Shown piece by piece: positions 51,622 to 60,388 of a stretch of 64,000 nt of DNA. The notes under the pieces are model-generated. The model was not told where the DNA came from. It saw only the letters and a list, made by a program, of their open reading frames with translations, and searched no databases. Positions within the stretch are counted from its first letter, which is position 1, and each line of letters opens with the position of its first letter. The position numbers were made by a program, and so were the translations under genes. The stretch spans positions 1-64,000 of the forward strand of contig CANGWB010000006.1 of assembly GCA_947457465.1 (NCBI GenBank), given 5' to 3'. Origin of the DNA: Chitinophagaceae bacterium (GTDB taxonomy: Bacteria; Bacteroidota; Bacteroidia; Chitinophagales; Chitinophagaceae).

Positions 51622-52893
51622 ATGAAAGCGCCCAAACTCTCCCAGCTGGCTGAAACCCTGATCGGCTCCGAGATCGTCAAATTGGGCGCCGAGATCAAAG
51701 AGCGCATCCGTCAGGGTGCCAGGGTCTATAATTTCACCGTGGGCGACTTCGATCCATCCGTCTTCCCCATCCCTGCCGAACTCCAACAACTCATCGAAAA
51801 AGCCTACCAGGAAAAGCATACGAACTACCCGATGGCCGAAGGCAACATCGAACTGCGCCAGGGCCTGAAATCCTTCATTAAACACTACCAAGGGCTCGAC
51901 TATGAAATGTCTGAGATCCTGGTCGCCTCCGGTGGCCGTCCCCTCATTTACACCATCTTCCGAACCATCTGTGACGAAGGCGACCGCATCGTTTACGCCG
52001 TTCCCTCCTGGAACAACAACCATTACACGCATTTCGTAGAGGCAGAACATGTAGTACTCGAAGCGAAAGCGGAAAATAACTTCATGCCTACGGCGGCCGA
52101 ACTGAAACCGCACCTGGCCGGCGCCACCCTGCTGGCCCTCTGCTCCCCGCAAAATCCCACCGGCACCACCTTCAGAAAAGAAGAACTGGAAGCCATCTGC
52201 GACCTCGTCCTCGAAGAGAATGCCAAACGCGGCGACGAGCAGAAAAAACTCTACGTGATGTTCGACCAGATGTACTGGCACCTCACATATGGCGATATTG
52301 AGCACCACGACCCCGTATCGCTTCGTCCGGCCATGAAAGACTACACCATCTTTGTGGATGCGATCAGTAAAGTGTTCTCCTCAACTGGTCTTCGTGTGGG
52401 TTGGGGACTCGGTCCGGCACCTGTCATCGCCAAAATGAAATCCATCCTCACGCACATGGGCGCCTGGGCCCCGATGGCTGAACAAAAAGGATTGGCCGAC
52501 TACCTCAACGATTTTCCCTCCATCGACCGATACCTCAAGCATTTCAAATCAGAAGTCCTATTTCGACTGAACAGCATCCACGACGGTATCATAGCCCTCA
52601 AACAGGATGGATACCCCCTCGATGCCATCGCACCGGAAGCAGCCATCTATCTCACCGTCAAAGTCGATCTGAAAGGATGGAAGAAAGCTGACGGATCCGT
52701 TCTTGCGGAACAAAGTGACGTAACACATTTCCTATTGAACGAAGCATCACTGGCTCTCGTTCCCTTCTACGCATTCGGTAGCGATCGGGAAAACCCCTGG
52801 TATCGCCTCAGCGTAGGTACCTGTAAAAAAGAGGAGATCGGTGAAATGCTGGGTAAACTCCGTGCAGCGCTGGGAACCTTGATCAAACCCTGA
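51622..52893 (+). CDS. PLP-dependent aminotransferase, class I/II
   Basis: 423 residues. Fold-type I features: NYPMAEGNIELRQGL near 68-82, SGGRPLIYTIFRT, CSPQNPTGTTF, the FDQMYWHL segment with the PLP-ring Asp, and the Schiff-base lysine in DAISKVFSSTGLRVGWG. The Arg near the end (WYRLSVG) binds the substrate carboxylate. It resembles aspartate or aromatic aminotransferases, but the amino donor cannot be fixed. TAATTTCG, a one-mismatch -7 box, ends 4 bases before the ATG. The stop directly adjoins the convergent small gene. Confidence 0.9.
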   Translation: MKAPKLSQLAETLIGSEIVKLGAEIKERIRQGARVYNFTVGDFDPSVFPIPAELQQLIEKAYQEKHTNYPMAEGNIELRQGLKSFIKHYQGLDYEMSEILVASGGRPLIYTIFRTICDEGDRIVYAVPSWNNNHYTHFVEAEHVVLEAKAENNFMPTAAELKPHLAGATLLALCSPQNPTGTTFRKEELEAICDLVLEENAKRGDEQKKLYVMFDQMYWHLTYGDIEHHDPVSLRPAMKDYTIFVDAISKVFSSTGLRVGWGLGPAPVIAKMKSILTHMGAWAPMAEQKGLADYLNDFPSIDRYLKHFKSEVLFRLNSIHDGIIALKQDGYPLDAIAPEAAIYLTVKVDLKGWKKADGSVLAEQSDVTHFLLNEASLALVPFYAFGSDRENPWYRLSVGTCKKEEIGEMLGKLRAALGTLIKP

Positions 52894-53121
52894 TCAGTTC
52901 TTTCCGATGAGAAAACGAAAGGGTCGCAATTGATCGCGGCTGGCCTCTTGAAGAATCTTCTTGGGAGATAGTGTGATGTGATTACGATCGACCAGTTGAT
53001 ATGCGCGTGCAAAATCATCATCGCTTAACCGCTCCCGCAGCCATTGCGTCATCCGACGATGCTCCGTTGCCTGTGTGTCCCCAAAAAGGACGAGTAAATG
53101 ATGTTTCGACACGCGTTGCAT
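52894..53121 (-). CDS. Small conserved-looking protein of unknown function
   Basis: 75 residues from the ATG at 53121, two bases after the stop of a tiny lipoprotein gene. The sequence has an orderly hydrophobic/charged pattern (VSKHHLLVLFGDTQ, MTQWLRERLSDDDFARAYQLV, NHITLSPKKILQEASRDQLRPFRFLIGKN in two parts). This looks like a real alpha/beta protein rather than chance. The longer frame reaching 53157 starts inside the lipoprotein gene. It is probably co-transcribed with that gene. I do not recognise a family. Confidence 0.55.
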   Translation of the reverse strand: MQRVSKHHLLVLFGDTQATEHRRMTQWLRERLSDDDFARAYQLVDRNHITLSPKKILQEASRDQLRPFRFLIGKN

Positions 53122-53123
53122 GA

Positions 53124-53264
53124 TCAATATCCCGACATGCCCTTGTGGCTCGGGCAACCACAGTTTTTTCCGCCTTTACCGCCCCCCGAATAATAATTCC
53201 GGTTGCAGGCAAGCAATACTACGGAGAGAAAAACCACAAATATTGTTCTGTAGAAGATTCGCAT
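53124..53264 (-). CDS. Tiny Gly/Cys-rich lipoprotein (46 residues)
   Basis: An open frame of 46 codons starts at ATG 53264. It encodes a lipoprotein signal (MRIFYRTIFVVFLSVVLLAC, cysteine 20) and a short mature peptide with NYYSGGGKGGKNCGCPSH and KGMSGY. The mature part is about 27 residues with a Cys-x-Cys and His, which could bind metal. It is divergent from the glycosyltransferase gene, sharing a symmetrical 18-base promoter-like sequence at 53278-53295. The clean lipobox and the tight coupling to the next gene support a real gene. Function unknown. Confidence 0.68.
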   Translation of the reverse strand: MRIFYRTIFVVFLSVVLLACNRNYYSGGGKGGKNCGCPSHKGMSGY

Positions 53265-53277
53265 GGGATTCGGCTTT

Positions 53278-53295
53278 CAAAATAAAACTATTTTG
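53278..53295. promoter_or_regulatory. Symmetrical divergent promoter-like sequence
   Basis: CAAAATA-AAAC-TATTTTG has perfect 7-base arms. Each arm, read outwards, is TATTTTG, one base short of the TAnnTTTG element. It lies 13 bases before both divergent start codons (53264 and 53309), so it may drive both genes. Confidence 0.45.
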
Positions 53296-53308
53296 AGCAC
53301 AGTTTCGT

Positions 53309-54364
53309 ATGCCGCACGTTAAAAATAACAATTCAAGGAGGGTTTTGGTTGCCCCGCTCGACTGGGGACTGGGACATGCCACCCGGTGTATCCCCCTGAT
53401 CCGTCGCCTTCTGCGTGACGGCCATCAGATTTTCCTGGCCGGAAGCGGCCCATCCGGTCAATTACTCCGATCCGAATTCCCGGATCTGCCCTATTCCGAG
53501 ATCCCTTCCCATTCCGTCCGCTACGCCCGATCGGGACGAGGCTTATTCTGGATGATCCTCAAACAAATCCCAGCACTGAGCCAACAGATCCGTTCAGAGA
53601 AAAAATGGCTTAAAGAATTCATCAATACACAACCGATCGATCAGATCATATCTGATAATCGGTACGGACTCCATCACCACGGTACCCAAAATATTTTGAT
53701 CACGCATCAACTCGGATTGCGATCCGGCATCGGTAGCTGGGCCGATCAGGTGCTGCAATGGATGTTGATCCGGCTGCTGAAACGCTTTCACGAAATATGG
53801 GTTCCGGATCATGAAGATGAACCCAACTTCAGCGGCGAATTAGGTCACCCAAAATATAAACCACCGGTGCCCGTGAAATACATCGGTCCGCTAAGTCGGT
53901 TTACGCAGACAAACAGATGCTACACTCCAAAAAAGATCACGGTTGTTTTATCCGGACCCGAGCCACAACGAACACTGCTGGAAGAAAAATGCTTAGGCGA
54001 ATTGAATGATTGGGATGGTCCAGTGACGATCGTTAGAGGATTACCCAACGGCAGTAATACCCTACAAGCGCCTGCACATTGGAAAATATCAGATCATCTT
54101 TCAATCGATGCATTACAGCAAGAAATCGAAGAAGCGGAACATTTCATTTCGCGCTGTGGCTACAGCACGATCATGGATCTTGCTGTACTGAACAAAAAAG
54201 CAATATTGATTCCAACACCTGGTCAGCCCGAACAGGAGTATCTGGCGAGTCGGATGAAAGAACGATCACAGTATGTTATTATTGATCAACAACAAGATCT
54301 ACGCGAAGTAGTTGAAATAGCAAGCAGGAAGTCGGTAGCAGATGATAAATTTGCCGCCAGATGA
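53309..54364 (+). CDS. MurG-like glycosyltransferase (GT28 type)
   Basis: 351 residues. The N-terminal glycine loop VAPLDWGLGHATRCIPLIRRLL (15-36, read in two parts) matches the start of GT28 and related UDP-sugar transferases. The C-terminal half has the donor-side features VLSGPEPQRTLLE and the FISRCGYSTIMDLAVLNKKAILIPTPGQPEQEYLA region (also read in parts). It likely adds a sugar to a lipid or other acceptor in the cytoplasm. Its stop overlaps the start of a transporter gene by 4 bases (ATGA). Acceptor unknown. Confidence 0.82.
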   Translation: MPHVKNNNSRRVLVAPLDWGLGHATRCIPLIRRLLRDGHQIFLAGSGPSGQLLRSEFPDLPYSEIPSHSVRYARSGRGLFWMILKQIPALSQQIRSEKKWLKEFINTQPIDQIISDNRYGLHHHGTQNILITHQLGLRSGIGSWADQVLQWMLIRLLKRFHEIWVPDHEDEPNFSGELGHPKYKPPVPVKYIGPLSRFTQTNRCYTPKKITVVLSGPEPQRTLLEEKCLGELNDWDGPVTIVRGLPNGSNTLQAPAHWKISDHLSIDALQQEIEEAEHFISRCGYSTIMDLAVLNKKAILIPTPGQPEQEYLASRMKERSQYVIIDQQQDLREVVEIASRKSVADDKFAAR

Positions 54365-55248
54365 ATCCTCAATCCCGCGCCCACATCGGTGTACTGTTCA
54401 CCAATTTCTTTTTTGCGCTGAACCTGAGTCTGGTTCAATTCATCTCTCCCGAACCGTTAGGCCCTTATGGCGTAAATCTTTTTCGCGTTGGCGGGAGTCT
54501 GCTGCTGTTTTGGATGATGGCAAGCATCAATCGATCCGCCGAGGAAAAACCGATACGTAAGAAAGACTGGGGTCGACTCGCACTTTGCGGATTCACCGGC
54601 ATTTTTCTGAATCAGACGCTGTTCATCAAGGGACTAACGATGACCTCAACAATCCATGCAGCTCTCCTGATGCTAAGTACGCCGCTTTTGATCACCGGAC
54701 TGGCCGCTTTTCTACTCAGAGAAAAATTACGCTGGATTCAATTGGTCGGATTGATGTTGGGACTAACCGGTGCCACTATTTTAATCATGGATCGAACCGA
54801 CATGGGGGCTGATTCAATGGTAGGGGACGGACTCATCATCATCAACGCGATCTCCTACGCGATCTATTTCATCCTAGTGAAACCACTGATGCAATATTAT
54901 CCGCCTACGCAAGTGATCCGCTGGGTATTCACATTCGGCGCTATCGGTATCATCCCCTTCGGCATCCCACAAGCGCTGGACCTGCAAGAAAGCGGCATGC
55001 ATATGCAGGAAATTTTGGCACTCGGCACCGTTGTTATTTTCGGCACCTATTTTGCTTACCTGCTGAATATTCGAGGGATACAAGTATTGGGTGCCGGCAT
55101 CACCGGATCGTATATTTATTTTCAGCCCGTCTTTGCAACGATCATCGCGATCCTTTTTCTGAATGATCATCCCACGCCCGGAAAATTAGTGGCCGGGGGA
55201 CTCATATTTTTGGGCGTGTATTTGAATAGCAGAAGAAACTTCGCATGA
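54361..55248 (+). CDS. EamA/DMT-superfamily transporter
   Basis: 295 residues with ten predicted transmembrane helices in two EamA repeats (about 5-140 and 155-290). The first repeat includes GLTMTSTIHAALLMLSTPLL, and the second contains GAGITGSYIYFQPVFATIIA. These are the conserved helices of the drug/metabolite transporter family. It exports or imports a small metabolite; substrate unknown. It overlaps the glycosyltransferase stop and the next gene start by 4 bases each, giving a tight three-gene operon. Confidence 0.9.
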   Translation: MNPQSRAHIGVLFTNFFFALNLSLVQFISPEPLGPYGVNLFRVGGSLLLFWMMASINRSAEEKPIRKKDWGRLALCGFTGIFLNQTLFIKGLTMTSTIHAALLMLSTPLLITGLAAFLLREKLRWIQLVGLMLGLTGATILIMDRTDMGADSMVGDGLIIINAISYAIYFILVKPLMQYYPPTQVIRWVFTFGAIGIIPFGIPQALDLQESGMHMQEILALGTVVIFGTYFAYLLNIRGIQVLGAGITGSYIYFQPVFATIIAILFLNDHPTPGKLVAGGLIFLGVYLNSRRNFA

Positions 55249-55775
55249 ATAACAATCAATTCGATCTCAACGTTCATCCCTCATCCCTAAACAATAAGCG
55301 CCTCTTGCTCATGCGGCATGCGAAGACGGAGTCGCCATACACACTCAAACGCGACTTCGATCGGTTGCTAACCAAAACCGGCGAAGTCGATGCACAAAAA
55401 ATGGGGGACTGGCTAAAAAATCAGCAACTCTCTATCGATCAGATACTATCCAGTTCGGCGGAACGGACTAGGCAAACCGCCCTGATCGTAGCCGCTGCGA
55501 TCGGAATAGAAAACGCATCAATCGAATTCAAAGATGAACTCTATCATGCAACACCCGACGTGTTCTTTGATGTTATCCGCGGGGTGTCGAATACAGTGAA
55601 TACTTTAGTGATTGTTTCACATAACGACGGCATAACGCATTTTGCCAACCAACTCACCGATGCCCGCATCGATCATATGCAACCAGGATCGGTGTTTGTA
55701 ATTGAATGTGCAATCAATACTTGGAAGGAGTTCCACCAGGCCAAAAAAAATTTTTGCTATTACCGGCAACCTTAG
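55245..55775 (+). CDS. SixA-like histidine phosphatase
   Basis: 176 residues. Histidine-phosphatase motif LMRHAKTES (phosphohistidine His in RHA) near 22-30, the second Arg in SSAERTRQTA, and the second His in VSHNDGI. SixA-type enzymes dephosphorylate phosphohistidine or small phosphoesters. The first 17 residues before the core are variable, and a later start is possible. It overlaps the EamA gene by 4 bases and ends directly before the convergent M15-like gene. Confidence 0.87.
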   Translation: MNNNQFDLNVHPSSLNNKRLLLMRHAKTESPYTLKRDFDRLLTKTGEVDAQKMGDWLKNQQLSIDQILSSSAERTRQTALIVAAAIGIENASIEFKDELYHATPDVFFDVIRGVSNTVNTLVIVSHNDGITHFANQLTDARIDHMQPGSVFVIECAINTWKEFHQAKKNFCYYRQP

Positions 55776-56228
55776 CTACTCCCACCTTGCTCTGAATCCT
55801 CTGCAATCAATGTGGATCATCTGCTTGTTAAAGAAGCCACCTTTTTCTTTGTAGATACCCAAACCACCTTTATTGACGATGATCTCCTGATCTAATATTT
55901 TATATACTATATCCAAGTCTTTTCCATCGGACTTTCCATCGCGATTCACATCGTATACAATGAAATCAATGGCTTGCCCCTGTAAGTGAAGACTCTCCGA
56001 AGCCGCTCCATTAAAATACACCAGCAGATTATTCAGCCATTTATGTCGCTTGGTGCTGATCACCATCAAATTGGGTGAATAACCTCGCTTCCGAAGCGTC
56101 TCTTTTACTGTTTGATAACATTGAAGGACAGTTGGTTCGACCAAACGCGTATTATTCAAATACAAGAAAAACAACATCAACAACAAAAGCAGAAACACTA
56201 CAAACACATATAAAAATCTCCGGATCAT
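55776..56228 (-). CDS. Membrane-anchored M15/DUF882-type peptidase with a calcium-loop-like insert
   Basis: 150 residues. A single N-terminal membrane span (about 5-24) precedes the peptidase core. Zinc motif His81-x6-Asp88 in SLHLQGQAIDF and the C-terminal His-x-Asp in MIHIDCRGF match LAS-type D,D/L,D-carboxypeptidases acting on peptidoglycan stems. Between them lies DVNRDGKSDGKD (93-104), an exact DxNxDG calcium-loop pattern like dockerins. It follows the YiiX-like lipoprotein gene by 28 bases on the same strand, and both are cell-envelope enzymes. Confidence 0.83.
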   Translation of the reverse strand: MIRRFLYVFVVFLLLLLMLFFLYLNNTRLVEPTVLQCYQTVKETLRKRGYSPNLMVISTKRHKWLNNLLVYFNGAASESLHLQGQAIDFIVYDVNRDGKSDGKDLDIVYKILDQEIIVNKGGLGIYKEKGGFFNKQMIHIDCRGFRARWE

Positions 56229-56256
56229 GTACTAAAGAATACATAATGAAAATGCA

Positions 56257-56961
56257 TCAATTCACAGTCAAGATCGTCTTTAATTTATCGCTTTCAAAAA
56301 TCTTTCCGGGGGATATGGCTTTTTCATCTAATGGGATATCATCCCCGAATCGATCACGGAGTATCTTACGCGTCAATTCGCCGGACAGATCGAAATCGCT
56401 GAACAAATCCAACGAAGCCAGTTCGATTTGAGTAGCACGAGCATACACCTTCCAGACCAGTTCGGAGCAATAGATCCGATCGTCTGACCACTGAAATGTG
56501 AAATCGTATTTTTTCCCAATGTGTTTCTTGCCTTCTTTTTTCATTTGTTGTATCACAGCTGGAGTCAACACCATCTCTGCATTCTTGAGTCGCTTGGCTA
56601 CGTAATGCCTTCCATCTCCCTGACTGATCCACTTCTCTAATGGAGTGATGCGCACCGGCTGAACCGCCTCCAGCACAAAAGATTTACCACTATCCTGAAA
56701 AAATATTCCGCAATGAGAATACGGTGAACGCGTGGCTGCCTGTATGGCCGCTCCTTGGCCCGAACGCGATACCTGGAACAAAATATCACCCTCCTGCAGC
56801 TCCCCTCGCTTATCCTGCCCCACCTTCGATGGGCCGCTCTGCTTTTGCGCCGCAGAACGATCCGCGCATCCGGCGATCAACAACAAAATCACAACGGCGA
56901 CCACCACACCGAGAAAGCGCTGCAAATAACTTCCGAAATAATTGACTGATCTAACTGGCAT
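56257..56961 (-). CDS. YiiX/YebB-like permuted NlpC/P60 lipoprotein
   Basis: 234 residues from the ATG at 56961. The lipobox LIAGC lies near 33. The permuted papain-like fold shows GDILFQ (about 59), the catalytic His in SPYSHCGIFF and the catalytic Cys in IYCSELVWKVY. That is the reversed His-then-Cys order of the YaeF/YiiX group. Such proteins act as amidases or acyl hydrolases on lipids or peptidoglycan. It is upstream of the M15-like peptidase gene and downstream of repeat element G. Confidence 0.83.
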   Translation of the reverse strand: MPVRSVNYFGSYLQRFLGVVVAVVILLLIAGCADRSAAQKQSGPSKVGQDKRGELQEGDILFQVSRSGQGAAIQAATRSPYSHCGIFFQDSGKSFVLEAVQPVRITPLEKWISQGDGRHYVAKRLKNAEMVLTPAVIQQMKKEGKKHIGKKYDFTFQWSDDRIYCSELVWKVYARATQIELASLDLFSDFDLSGELTRKILRDRFGDDIPLDEKAISPGKIFESDKLKTILTVN

Positions 56962-57036
56962 ATGTGAATCTTCAACGAGCAAACAGGAGAGAAAATTGTA
57001 AAGAAAAATTTAAATCTCTACGCTACTAGGAATATA

Positions 57037-57112
57037 GTTTGAAAATGAAAGATTGGGATTTGGGTTAGTTGTTTAAACAAACTTCCATATTCAATCCTCT
57101 ATCTTCCTACTC
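57037..57112. repeat. Element G: divergent heptamer inverted-repeat element
   Basis: The left purine-rich arm (GTTTGAA, AATGAAA, GATTGGG, ATTTGGG) and the right pyrimidine arm (on the minus strand GTAGGAA, GATAGAG, GATTGAA, TATGGAA, GTTTGTT) meet at the palindrome GTTTAAAC (57071-57078). Pairing away from the centre is weak, so this may be an old, decayed copy. It lies just after the purF stop. Confidence 0.6.
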
Positions 57113-58960
57113 CTAATACCCTCTCTCATTCCGACCTTCCATGTAATTCATAAAGGCACGATTCACGACGCGGTTCCCTCCGGGTGTGGGATAATTACCG
57201 GTGAAGTACCAGTCACCCCGATTATTAGGACAAGACTTATGTAAATTCTCAATGTTCTGGAAGATCACCTGCACCGGAATATTCAACTCGGGCGGCGTGA
57301 TCAGCAATGCGATCTCCTGCGTCAACTCATCGGTAGAGAAATGGCTGTAGAACTCCTTTACTACATTAACCGTATGCAATTCGCCGGCCGCTTCCAATGA
57401 TCGACAACGATCCAATAACTCCTCCATCATTCCGGTCAATCCTTTTTTCTTTGCCAACGATACCGCTGCATTGAAGGCAATGAAATCGCCCATCTTACTC
57501 ATATCGATACCGTAGCAATCCGGATAACGGATCTGCGGACAAGAAGAAACCACCACGATCTTTTTCGGCTTCAAACGAGATAACATCCGAATGATGCTCT
57601 CGCGAAGCGTCGTTCCCCGAACAATCGAATCATCGATCACCACCAGTGCATCCTCGTTGGCACGGATCGTTCCGTATGTAATATCATACACGTGCTGCAC
57701 CATCTCATTGCGACTGGCATCCTCGGTGATGAACGTCCGCATCTTCACATCCTTGATCGCGATCTTCTCGATACGGATCTTACGGGTGATCATCTCGCGC
57801 AGCTTCTCCTCATCAAAATCCTTACCCCAGCTAAGAATCCGCTCCAGTTTGATCTGATTCAAATAATCCTCCATCCCCTTCAGCAATCCGTAAAACGCCA
57901 CTTCTGCTGTATTTGGAATAAAGGAAAACTTGGTGTTCTTCAGATCATGATCAATCGCGGTAAGCACCTGCTCACTCAGATTGTACCCAAGCGCCAAGCG
58001 TTCCTGATAGATCTTCTCGTCACTGCCCCTCGAAAAATAGATCCGCTCGAAACTGCAAGCGAGTCGGGTCTTCGGTTCTAAAATTTGCTTCAGCTCCACT
58101 ACTCCTTTCTCATTGACGATCAGCGCTTGACCAGGCATCAATTCCTTGACCTCATTCTCTCCCACATTGAAACAAGTACGGATCGCCGCACGCTCGGATG
58201 CACCTACTACCACTTCATCATCCATATAATAATAAGCTGGTCGGATACCATGCGCATCGCGGAATAAAAATCCGATACCATTGCCCGTAGCACCCCCCAC
58301 AAAAAATCCGCCATCCAGCATTGGAAGCGTTTGTTTCAATACCTGCTCGATATTCATTTGTTCGGGCGACTTCTCATCTACCTCACACAGACGAGTATAC
58401 ATCAGTTCGATCATTGCCGCGAGATCGCTGAAACGAACTGACTCCTGTGGTACTTTGCCGGTAGCAGCATACAATTCCTCAGCGTTGACAATATTGAAAT
58501 TACCGGCAAGAGCCAGATTACGAGCCGGTATCGTATCCCGACTGATGAAAGGATGGCAGTACTCAACCTTGTTCTTTCCCTGGGTTCCGTATCGCAAGTG
58601 ACCGATCATCAGTTCGCCCAGGTAATTCAAATGTCCTTTTAGCAGACCGGGTTGATTCTTGATCTGCGGATGATATTTCTCGAGCTCACTTACTTCCTGT
58701 CCGATCTGTTGAAATATATCTGCGATGGCCTGTTGTGCGTTACTTCGCAAGCGATTCATGAACGGATAACCCGGTTCCACATTCAATTTCACCGTCGCAA
58801 TGCCGGCCCCGTCCTGTCCCCGGTTATGTTGCTTCTCCATCAGCAGATAAAGCTTGTTCAGTCCCCACAGGGCTGTACCATACCGCTGTTGATAATACGA
58901 AAAAGGTTTACGCAAACGAATGAAGGCCAGGCCGCATTCGTGTTTTATGGGATCGCTCAT
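57113..58960 (-). CDS. purF: Amidophosphoribosyltransferase (long Bacteroidota form)
   Basis: 615 residues, longer than the about 500 usual for PurF. The N-terminal glutaminase begins MSDPIKHECG with the catalytic Cys at position 9, so an eight-residue propeptide must be removed. The NRGQDGAG and HLRYGTQG segments follow. The PRPP-binding motif is VVIDDSIVRGTTL. It starts purine synthesis from PRPP and glutamine. The extra length lies mainly in the N-terminal domain (about 70-105) and the C-terminal tail. An exact -7 box lies 13 bases upstream. Confidence 0.93.
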   Translation of the reverse strand: MSDPIKHECGLAFIRLRKPFSYYQQRYGTALWGLNKLYLLMEKQHNRGQDGAGIATVKLNVEPGYPFMNRLRSNAQQAIADIFQQIGQEVSELEKYHPQIKNQPGLLKGHLNYLGELMIGHLRYGTQGKNKVEYCHPFISRDTIPARNLALAGNFNIVNAEELYAATGKVPQESVRFSDLAAMIELMYTRLCEVDEKSPEQMNIEQVLKQTLPMLDGGFFVGGATGNGIGFLFRDAHGIRPAYYYMDDEVVVGASERAAIRTCFNVGENEVKELMPGQALIVNEKGVVELKQILEPKTRLACSFERIYFSRGSDEKIYQERLALGYNLSEQVLTAIDHDLKNTKFSFIPNTAEVAFYGLLKGMEDYLNQIKLERILSWGKDFDEEKLREMITRKIRIEKIAIKDVKMRTFITEDASRNEMVQHVYDITYGTIRANEDALVVIDDSIVRGTTLRESIIRMLSRLKPKKIVVVSSCPQIRYPDCYGIDMSKMGDFIAFNAAVSLAKKKGLTGMMEELLDRCRSLEAAGELHTVNVVKEFYSHFSTDELTQEIALLITPPELNIPVQVIFQNIENLHKSCPNNRGDWYFTGNYPTPGGNRVVNRAFMNYMEGRNERGY

Positions 58961-58973
58961 ATAGTTCGAAAAT

Positions 58974-58981
58974 CAAATTTA
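58974..58981 (-). promoter_or_regulatory. -7 promoter element of purF
   Basis: TAAATTTG on the minus strand, exact TAnnTTTG, 13 bases before the purF ATG and just after the upstream terminator. Confidence 0.58.
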
Positions 58982-58994
58982 ACTCGGTTCGTAT

Positions 58995-59018
58995 CAACAA
59001 AAAACCGCCCGAAGGCGG
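58995..59018 (-). terminator. Terminator of the SurA-like gene
   Basis: On the minus strand CCGCC-TTCG-GGCGG is followed by TTTTTTG, six bases after the stop at 59024. The UUCG tetraloop and T-run make it a strong intrinsic terminator. Confidence 0.92.
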
Positions 59019-59023
59019 CTATA

Positions 59024-60382
59024 TCAATTCTTTGGTTCAAATTTTTTCAGCAGCGGACAGTCTTCGGCAGTCTGCGGATCCAACATCACGTAGTAAGTGG
59101 GCAGTTTGCCTTGCAACCACTTGTCCAGGGTACGAGCTTTTTTCTCCTCCAGCGCGAACTGTGAGATCTTGCTGTAATCATCGTTGAGATTCATGCGGTG
59201 CGGTTGACTGCGTGATTTCAGGTGCACGATCCGAACACCTTTCTTCCCTTGCTCGCTTTCATACTCCACCGGCTTGGAATATTCACCGACTTTCATTTTG
59301 TCGAGCATACTGACCAATGCCTTATCGAGCTGATCGATGGTAACAAATGTTGATCCGTCGCGGCCGGTCAGATACGGACCGGTATACTTGGCTGCCTCAT
59401 CATCACTGTATTTCGTGCCGGCCTCGTTAAAGGTCAGATCACCTTTGATCACTTTGGCGCGAACGGAATCCAATTTGACTTTTGCCGCACCGATCTCTTC
59501 TTCAGTTACCGGTGGAATACGCAGGATGTGGCGGATCACCGCATCGTCACCATTACGCTGCACCATCTGAATGATATGATATCCGAACTTCGACTTAACA
59601 GGAGAGGAAATTTCCCCTTCCTTCAGTCGGAACGCCGTTGAAAGGAATATGGGATCCCAGGTCTTCTCTGTACGATTCACCTGATATTGACCGCCTCGAT
59701 CTTTACTACCCGGATCTTCGGAAACACGCTTGGCCATTTGATCGAAGGTGACCACTTTCAGCTCGATCTGCTTCTTGTAGTTATTCATCTCGCCTACGAT
59801 GTACTGTTCGATATCGCGTGAGGCCTTCGGATAAACAATGATCTGACCGATCTCCAACTCCGACTCATAAAAAGGCAGACTGTCTTTCGGAATATTTTCA
59901 AAATAAGTCTTCACTTCCACCGGCGTGATGCGAACGTTCTCTACGATCTTACGTTGCATAGCCTGAGCAAATTTTTGCTCCTTTACGGATTCTCTTGCGT
60001 CGTCCTTGATCTGATAGATCGACTTACCGGCTACTTCTTCAAGCGCTTCCTGGCTTCCGAATTGATTGATATAACTGCGGATACGATTGTCCAGATCCGC
60101 CTCCACTTCTTCATCCGTCACCGGCAATGAATCCTTCATGGCCTGCAACATCATCACTTTGGAGATGATGGCCTGCTCGGTCAAAATACATTCACCATTT
60201 TCGGGCACGGTTCCACCCTGACGAGCGATATCGGCCAAGGAGTTTTTAATATCAGAAAGTAAAATGATCCGGTCTCCCACAATCGCCGTCACCTTGTCGG
60301 TCACGACTTTTTTGGGTTGTGCCAGAGCGGCAAGGCTGACACTCAATAAAGTCAGCACGAATAAGAACGTCCGTTTACGCAT
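59024..60382 (-). CDS. surA: SurA-like periplasmic peptidyl-prolyl isomerase
   Basis: 452 residues from the ATG at 60382. The upstream ATG (60391) lies inside the promoter box. Signal peptide MRKRTFLFVLTLLSVSLAALAQ. The N-terminal chaperone region (about 30-170) contains AIVGDRIILLSDI, a SurA hallmark. A parvulin domain lies near 175-275 (DRGGQYQ; FGYHIIQMVQ) and a second, weaker one near 285-385. It escorts outer-membrane proteins. It follows infB by about 70 bases and has its own promoter and terminator. Confidence 0.9.
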   Translation of the reverse strand: MRKRTFLFVLTLLSVSLAALAQPKKVVTDKVTAIVGDRIILLSDIKNSLADIARQGGTVPENGECILTEQAIISKVMMLQAMKDSLPVTDEEVEADLDNRIRSYINQFGSQEALEEVAGKSIYQIKDDARESVKEQKFAQAMQRKIVENVRITPVEVKTYFENIPKDSLPFYESELEIGQIIVYPKASRDIEQYIVGEMNNYKKQIELKVVTFDQMAKRVSEDPGSKDRGGQYQVNRTEKTWDPIFLSTAFRLKEGEISSPVKSKFGYHIIQMVQRNGDDAVIRHILRIPPVTEEEIGAAKVKLDSVRAKVIKGDLTFNEAGTKYSDDEAAKYTGPYLTGRDGSTFVTIDQLDKALVSMLDKMKVGEYSKPVEYESEQGKKGVRIVHLKSRSQPHRMNLNDDYSKISQFALEEKKARTLDKWLQGKLPTYYVMLDPQTAEDCPLLKKFEPKN

Positions 60383-60388
60383 AGCTTT

